A DNA stretch of 9,388 nt from contig JAJYYD010000026.1 of NCBI GenBank assembly GCA_021801305.1, positions 1 to 9,388 on the forward strand. Reading direction: 5' to 3'. Made by a program: the position numbers and the translations under genes. Shown piece after piece: positions 5,484 to 9,388 of the stretch. Numbering within the stretch: the first letter of the stretch is position 1; each line of letters opens with the position of its first letter. Under the pieces are notes generated by a model. It was given only the letters and a program-made list of their open reading frames with translations. It did no database searches and was not told the origin of the DNA. Origin of the DNA: Thermoplasmata archaeon. Its GTDB lineage: Archaea > Thermoplasmatota > Thermoplasmata > Thermoplasmatales > Thermoplasmataceae.

Positions 5484-6569
5484 ATGGCAAATATAAAGAT
5501 CAAGGACATTGAGAAGGATTCAAAGGATATTTCCATAAAGGGAAAAATACTGTCAGTGGACAAGAAAGACATAAAGAACGAAAGGGGAGAATCTGTTTAC
5601 TATTACGGGCTGATTGGGGATGAGACCGGAACTATACCATTCACGGCATGGGCTTTCCCTAACACAATACGCCCCGGTGATGTTGTGGAAATCAAATTCT
5701 GCAGCGTCAGGGAATATAATGAGAAACTCAGGCTTAACATAGATTCCAGGACTGAGGTCATCCTGAAAACCGAAGATACAATGGAGGTTAAAAGGAATTA
5801 CAGGGACTACAAGATAAGGAATCTAAACATAAACGATCCGTTTGTATCAATCGAGGGTAGAATAGGGCAGGTCAATGAAAGGAAATACCAGAAGGACGGG
5901 GAAGAAAAGCTGCTTTACAGCACAACGGTCGAGGACGATACGGGCCAGATCCAGATGACATCATTCGGGCAGAAACTGCAGGAAGGCAAGGTCGTAAAGA
6001 TCGAGGGTGCAAGGGTTTCAGAATACAATTCAAGACTCAGGGTATCCATAGGGGACAGGACTAAGGTCCAGGAATCGAATTCAGTCATAGGTGAGAGAAA
6101 GATATCAAACATAGAGGATATCAACTCCCCAGTTGGTGGCATAAGAGTAGCGGCCTTTGCCGTAAGTTTCGGTGAAAAAAGTGGAATCCTGACCAGGTGC
6201 TCAGAATGCAGGAAAAGGATCGATGATCTCAGGTGCCCCGATCATCCCACTGCTCCACAGGTTCTTGATATCTTCTCATATTTCACGCTTGACGACGGGA
6301 CTTCTTATGTGCAGTCGACAGCTGGCAAGGAGGCCCTTCTGCCACTTATTGGAATGAAGGAGGAGGAACTCACGATAAATAATGTAAAACTCAACAAGAA
6401 GGAGATTTTCCAGAAGCTTCAGGCAGCAATACAGGGGCATGCATTTCTTGCAACTGGAGATTTCCGGAACGGCCAGAATGGTCTCAGTTTCCGAATAAGA
6501 AGCATGAATCCGGTAAATGAGGCAGTAATATCGGAACTGGACAGGCAGATGGAGGCTGAGTTTGCATGA
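5484..6569 (+). CDS. rpa: Replication protein A, zinc-finger OB-fold ssDNA-binding protein
   Basis: A 361-residue archaeal RPA, the single-stranded DNA-binding protein used in replication, recombination and repair. Three OB-like regions are visible: about 5-92, about 108-196 and about 206-345. The first two are clear repeats of one pattern, including EYNEKLRLNIDSRTEV (78-92) and EYNSRLRVSIGDRTKV (180-195). The third contains a zinc-finger insertion, C239-x2-C242-x8-C251-x2-H254, as in the large RPA subunit family (COG1599); the last ligand being His is acceptable for this family. The protein is acidic near the C-terminus and has no membrane segment. It lies 13 nt after the YbjN-like gene, with its own Shine-Dalgarno site, and its TGA overlaps the ATG of the next gene by 4 nt, indicating coupled translation. 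This pairing with an RPA-associated gene is a known euryarchaeal arrangement. Confidence 0.93.
   Translation: MANIKIKDIEKDSKDISIKGKILSVDKKDIKNERGESVYYYGLIGDETGTIPFTAWAFPNTIRPGDVVEIKFCSVREYNEKLRLNIDSRTEVILKTEDTMEVKRNYRDYKIRNLNINDPFVSIEGRIGQVNERKYQKDGEEKLLYSTTVEDDTGQIQMTSFGQKLQEGKVVKIEGARVSEYNSRLRVSIGDRTKVQESNSVIGERKISNIEDINSPVGGIRVAAFAVSFGEKSGILTRCSECRKRIDDLRCPDHPTAPQVLDIFSYFTLDDGTSYVQSTAGKEALLPLIGMKEEELTINNVKLNKKEIFQKLQAAIQGHAFLATGDFRNGQNGLSFRIRSMNPVNEAVISELDRQMEAEFA
6551..6555 (+). promoter_or_regulatory. Shine-Dalgarno site for the RPA-associated gene, inside rpa
   Basis: GGAGG lies ten nucleotides before the ATG at 6566 and inside the end of rpa. It favours 6566 over the adjacent in-frame ATG at 6569 and fits coupling through the ATGA overlap. 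Confidence 0.5.
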
Positions 6570-7384
6570 TGCAGAAAAGAGAACCTTCAAAATGGATATT
6601 CTCACGGGAGCTTAAGGACTGCAAGATCATTGAGGAACTGGAACCGGAAGAGAAAGGAAAACCCTATGTCGTGACTCCACTTGGAACCAGGGTGAAAAGG
6701 GTGATGCTGACAGGAACCGTTACCCAGAAGTTCCCGGATGAGAACCTCACAAAGATCACAGTATCGGATGCTGTCGGGTCCTTCTACGTGAGTGTTTTCC
6801 AGAGCGAGTTCAGGCAGGAACAGAAAGCTGAGATAGATTCACTTGAGGTGAACGATACAGTTTTCATAATGGGCAGGATAAACCCCTTCAAGACAGCCGA
6901 AGGTGCAATGTACTTCAACATAAATCCGGAATTTACTGGAAAAACTTCTCAGGAGACAGTTGATTTCTGGAATCTCAAGACAAAATACATTGCAAGAAGA
7001 AAACTGTACGCAATCAGGGAAGCACTGAAAAACCCGGAAAGCAATGAAAAGAGCCTCACGCAGCTAGGATACACGAAAGAGGAGGCGCAGAGTGCCATAA
7101 GGGCAAGGGAGAAATACCCGGAGTATGATTTCCAGAACTTTGAGCAGCTTATACTCTCGTCATCTGCCAAAAGACCAGAGAGCCATGAGACGGAGTTCAA
7201 GCAGGTAGTGCTTGACTATGTAAAGAACAACGATACGGATGGCAAGGGATGCAGGTATGAAGACCTGGTAATTGCGTCATCCAACCTTGGAATAGATCAG
7301 AACAAGGTTGACGAACTCCTGAATACTCTTGGTTCAGAAGGGGACATATACGAGGTTTCACTGAAGAGGTACAAGGCTATCTGA
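6566..7384 (+). CDS. RPA-associated protein (OB fold plus winged helix)
   Basis: A 272-residue protein of the RPA-associated family (COG3390, often called RPAP), which in euryarchaea is encoded next to RPA and works with it. Residues about 38-123 form an OB fold, seen in KRVMLTGTVTQKFPDENLTK (44-63), SDAVGSFYVSVF and DTVFIMGRI. A charged helical linker follows (about 130-200; RRKLYAIREAL, TKEEAQSAIRAREKYPEY). The C-terminus, about 207-270, looks like a winged helix. This OB-linker-wing order parallels the eukaryotic RPA32 subunit, where the wing binds partner proteins. The ATG overlaps the rpa stop by 4 nt and a GGAGG site lies ten nucleotides upstream, so the two proteins are probably made in a fixed ratio. 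It is the last gene of the operon, followed by a T-rich terminator region. Confidence 0.9.
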   Translation: MMQKREPSKWIFSRELKDCKIIEELEPEEKGKPYVVTPLGTRVKRVMLTGTVTQKFPDENLTKITVSDAVGSFYVSVFQSEFRQEQKAEIDSLEVNDTVFIMGRINPFKTAEGAMYFNINPEFTGKTSQETVDFWNLKTKYIARRKLYAIREALKNPESNEKSLTQLGYTKEEAQSAIRAREKYPEYDFQNFEQLILSSSAKRPESHETEFKQVVLDYVKNNDTDGKGCRYEDLVIASSNLGIDQNKVDELLNTLGSEGDIYEVSLKRYKAI

Positions 7385-7439
7385 TATCAGGGTTTCAGAA
7401 ATCTTTCCATAAAAACTTTACTTAAAAATATTGTGAAAC

Positions 7440-7446
7440 AAAAAAA
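7440..7446 (-). terminator. T-run terminator for the sugar porter gene
   Basis: Seven A on the plus strand read as T7 on the minus strand, 15 nt after the sugar porter stop codon. Archaeal transcription ends at such T-runs, usually without a hairpin. More T-tracts follow at about 7412-7430. Confidence 0.45.
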
Positions 7447-7455
7447 TAAGGCTGA

Positions 7456-7462
7456 TTTTTTT
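7456..7462 (+). terminator. T-run terminator for the RPA operon
   Basis: T7 on the plus strand, about 70 nt after the stop of the RPA-associated gene and touching the end of the convergent sugar porter gene. It fits the simple T-run terminators of archaea. Confidence 0.45.
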
Positions 7463-8891
7463 AACTATCTCCTTTCTTAACCCCGCCCGCAATTGAGTCA
7501 AACATGCTTGTGATATCTTCCACAGACTTTCCCTTTGTCACAGGCATTATCCTGTAGAATATTACCACGGCCACTACCGAAAGAATTGCGAAAACAACCA
7601 GCGAACCAGCTATGTGGATGGTGTCATCCATATACGGGAATATCTCCACTATGGCAAAATTTGAGATCCAGTCAATAAATGCTATAAGGGACGCCAGGGT
7701 TCCCCTGTACTCTGTTGGGAAGTATTCTCCCTGTATTATCCATCCTGTTCCACCAACTCCAAATGCAAAGAACACTATGAAGATGGAAATTGCAACCAGC
7801 ATTCCAATATCCTGCCCGGCGTATTTCAATATAGCCCCTATGAAACCGAACAGTGCCATTCCCCCATAACCAATCAGGGCCAGTTTTCTTCTTCCTGCCC
7901 TGTCTATGAGCTTGAAGCCAATGTAGGTTGCAGCAACGTTTACAACCGCGAAAATTGAAGCAGCCTCAACAATGAAGATCTCTGAAAAAACAGGACTGGT
8001 GGTTGAGGCGAAAAGATGGAGATTCTTTATTATTATTGGCCCGTAGTAAAATGGTATGTTTATGCCTGTAATCTGCTGGAACACCATGAAAAGTCCTACA
8101 ATAAGGAAGGCTCTCTTCACTCCAGGCGTAAGCCTCTTTTTCTTGACTGTGTCAACAGGATATTCCCTCCCGAGCTCCTGTTCGTCTGTATCAATTCCCA
8201 GCGTCTTGAAAGACTTCACAGCCTCCTTGTATTTACCTTTGTTCACAAGCCATCTGGGCGATTCCGGCATTATAAACCTGAATGCAAGGCCAATTGCTGC
8301 TGGAACCGCTGCGACTCCAAGAAGGATTCTCCAGTCAAGTGTGAAGGCACTTGCAGGTATTCCATAGAGAACAGCCAGGCCAATAATATAGGCACCAAGT
8401 ATCCCCACGGTGATCATCCATTGCTGCAGTATGCCAAGGCTTCCTCTTTTGTTTTTCGGAGCCCACTCGGATATGTATGAAGTTGCTATTGCAGAATCCG
8501 CACCCACTGCAATTCCTATGAGGGTTCTGGAGATCAGGAGCATTACCAGATCCACACTGACTGCAGAGAGTATTGCCCCCAATGTGTAAAGAAACGCATC
8601 AAAAATGAGCATTGATTTCCTTCCATAGCGGTCTATGAGTGATGCTGCAATAAGTGCTCCAGCTGCAGCACCCAGAGAAACACCCGAAAAAAGGTACCCG
8701 GTTATGAACGGGTTTGTTGCCGAAGAAATGAAAGATTTGGGGAGAAACACTTCAACTATGGCAATGTTTGTCGTATCATATCCAAAAAGGAAACCTCCAA
8801 TTGTAGCAAGTAAAGTAAGAAGCCAGTAAAACCTTCCCGCTTTGCTGTTGTCAAGTCTGTCCAGTATCTTAGATCCTGCTGCAGATTCCAT
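7461..8891 (-). CDS. MFS sugar porter family transporter
   Basis: A 476-residue, 12-helix membrane carrier of the sugar porter family (TC 2.A.1.1), which imports sugars, often with protons. The family motifs are all present: GGFLFGYDT in helix 1 (32-40), DRYGRKS after helix 2 (87-93), PESPRWLVNKGK after helix 6 (209-220), the sugar-contact motif QQITGINIPFYY in helix 7 (272-283), DRAGRRK after helix 8 (330-336), GEYFPTEYRG (388-397), and PVTKGKSVEDI after helix 12 (450-460), a variant of PETKGxxLEEI. All halves are intact, so the gene should be functional. I use the ATG at 8889-8891 rather than the TTG just before it, because a TATA-like box lies about 33 nt upstream. The substrate cannot be fixed. 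It converges on the RPA operon across a 76-nt spacer with T-runs in both directions. Confidence 0.93.
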   Translation of the reverse strand: MESAAGSKILDRLDNSKAGRFYWLLTLLATIGGFLFGYDTTNIAIVEVFLPKSFISSATNPFITGYLFSGVSLGAAAGALIAASLIDRYGRKSMLIFDAFLYTLGAILSAVSVDLVMLLISRTLIGIAVGADSAIATSYISEWAPKNKRGSLGILQQWMITVGILGAYIIGLAVLYGIPASAFTLDWRILLGVAAVPAAIGLAFRFIMPESPRWLVNKGKYKEAVKSFKTLGIDTDEQELGREYPVDTVKKKRLTPGVKRAFLIVGLFMVFQQITGINIPFYYGPIIIKNLHLFASTTSPVFSEIFIVEAASIFAVVNVAATYIGFKLIDRAGRRKLALIGYGGMALFGFIGAILKYAGQDIGMLVAISIFIVFFAFGVGGTGWIIQGEYFPTEYRGTLASLIAFIDWISNFAIVEIFPYMDDTIHIAGSLVVFAILSVVAVVIFYRIMPVTKGKSVEDITSMFDSIAGGVKKGDS

Positions 8892-8919
8892 CAAATCAAC
8901 GCTACTGATTTCTTCAACC

Positions 8920-8928
8920 TATTTATTT
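8920..8928 (-). promoter_or_regulatory. TATA-like box of the sugar porter gene
   Basis: TATTTATTT reads AAATAAATA on the minus strand, centred about 33 nt before the ATG at 8891. It predicts a leader of about six nucleotides. Confidence 0.5.
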
Positions 8929-9011
8929 TCTTCACATTGTTAAGATTATAGGGGACGCTTTCTGCAGCGGGAGAAAACAGGGTTCAATAGTCGAACAAAT
9001 TTTGGTTGTAG

Positions 9012-9024
9012 TTGCCCGGGGCAA
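9012..9024. repeat. GC-rich 13-bp perfect palindrome after the right-edge gene
   Basis: TTGCCC-G-GGGCAA is a perfect 6-bp inverted repeat around one base. It lies 3 nt beyond the stop codon of the right-edge gene and about 85-90 nt upstream of the sugar porter TATA box on the same strand. The one-base centre makes a hairpin unlikely, so a dimer-binding operator is the better guess. Function is not shown. Confidence 0.35.
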
Positions 9025-9027
9025 TGT

Positions 9028-9388
9028 TCACTTGTTTAATTGTTTGAGTGCTTTTATTTCTCGAGGCCACTTCCCACTAATGTTGATACGGTATGTCTTC
9101 AGCAAATTTCCTCTTCCCGCGATTATAAAGTATATCAAGCACACAATAATAATAGATCCTAAAGTCAATACAATGTCTATAAAAATATTGTTATAGAGTG
9201 AAGAGACCATATGTGTTGAGCTAAAATAATGGAAAGCTAAATTAAATGCTGACAGTAATAAACCTCCAGAAAGTGCAATAAAAAATTGCTTTCTGGTGAC
9301 ATCTAATAATTTTGCGAAGTATACTGCAGCGTATATTCCAATTCCTAGGCCAACAGCAGTAACCCCGTAATATAAAATGGCAGCAACA
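9028..9388 (-). CDS. C-terminal part of an AT-rich membrane protein, cut by the right edge
   Basis: The minus-strand frame ending in TGA at 9028-9030 has no stop up to the window edge, giving 119 residues of a longer gene. Only the last 60 residues follow an internal ATG at 9208-9210. The upstream part is clearly coding-like and hydrophobic, so the ATG is probably not the start. Three membrane helices are visible at about residues 1-24, 35-55 and 69-89 of the fragment (for example VTAVGLGIGIYAAVYF and IVLTLGSIIIVCLIYFIIAG), followed by a basic cytoplasmic tail ending IKALKQLNK. Codon use is more AT-rich than in the other genes, with many TTA, ATT and TTT codons, which may mark a more recently acquired gene. 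The family is not recognised. Confidence 0.65.
   Translation of the reverse strand, partial: VAAILYYGVTAVGLGIGIYAAVYFAKLLDVTRKQFFIALSGGLLLSAFNLAFHYFSSTHMVSSLYNNIFIDIVLTLGSIIIVCLIYFIIAGRGNLLKTYRINISGKWPREIKALKQLNK

Noticed and set aside
8016..8480. 154-residue plus-strand ORF
   Set aside because: It is antisense to the sugar porter, which carries complete family motifs; the peptide is Cys/Arg-rich and non-globular in appearance.
8982..8997. tRNA T-arm-like stretch with GGTTCAA and GAAC near the right end
   Set aside because: The bases flanking the loop do not pair as a T-stem, and no acceptor or anticodon arm is present; there is only a 4-bp GTTC/GAAC inverted repeat.
1..9388. CRISPR array, insertion sequence or toxin-antitoxin module
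   Set aside because: No regularly spaced direct repeats, no transposase-like ORF and no recognisable toxin or antitoxin pair were found by reading both strands.

Overview
The window looks like chromosomal DNA from an acidophilic archaeon of the Thermoplasmatales type (Thermoplasma / Ferroplasma / Cuniculiplasma relatives). The grounds are an archaeal replication protein A (RPA) gene translationally coupled to an RPA-associated OB-fold/winged-helix gene, heavy use of AGG and ATA codons, archaeal TATA-like boxes about 26-35 nt upstream of most start codons (leaderless or nearly leaderless transcripts), and AT-rich spacers. The genus is an inference. No rRNA, tRNA, CRISPR array, insertion sequence or transposase was seen.

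Layout. 1-105: N-terminus of a minus-strand membrane protein leaving the left edge. 106-653: a 548-nt AT-rich spacer with a possible short minus-strand ORF (196-282), a 13-bp perfect inverted repeat with arms 177 bp apart, and two small palindromes upstream of the next promoter. 654-2414: a GntR/FadR-type (FCD) regulator followed on the same strand by two small polytopic membrane proteins of unknown function. 2582-3511: an acetamidase/formamidase, convergent with only 3 bp of spacing to a minus-strand MFS transporter (3515-4672). 4865-7384: a probable three-gene operon of a YbjN/type-III-chaperone-like protein, RPA, and the RPA-associated protein. 7461-8891: a minus-strand MFS sugar porter. 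9028-9388: the C-terminal 119 residues of an AT-rich membrane protein whose start lies beyond the right edge; it is open across the whole stretch.

How the parts work together. The clearest functional unit is the single-stranded DNA-binding operon: RPA and its partner protein are coupled by a 4-nt ATGA overlap and a strong Shine-Dalgarno site, and the chaperone-like gene 13 nt upstream appears co-transcribed. The other genes suggest nutrient use: amide hydrolysis to ammonia and a carboxylate, one MFS carrier of unknown substrate, and one carrier with all the sugar-porter motifs. The regulator may control its own operon or a nearby metabolic gene, but nothing in the sequence proves its target.

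Most of the window is ordinary archaeal core and transport sequence. The best leads for something undescribed are the chaperone-like protein in the RPA operon, the regulator-linked membrane protein pair, and the structured spacer at 196-593.
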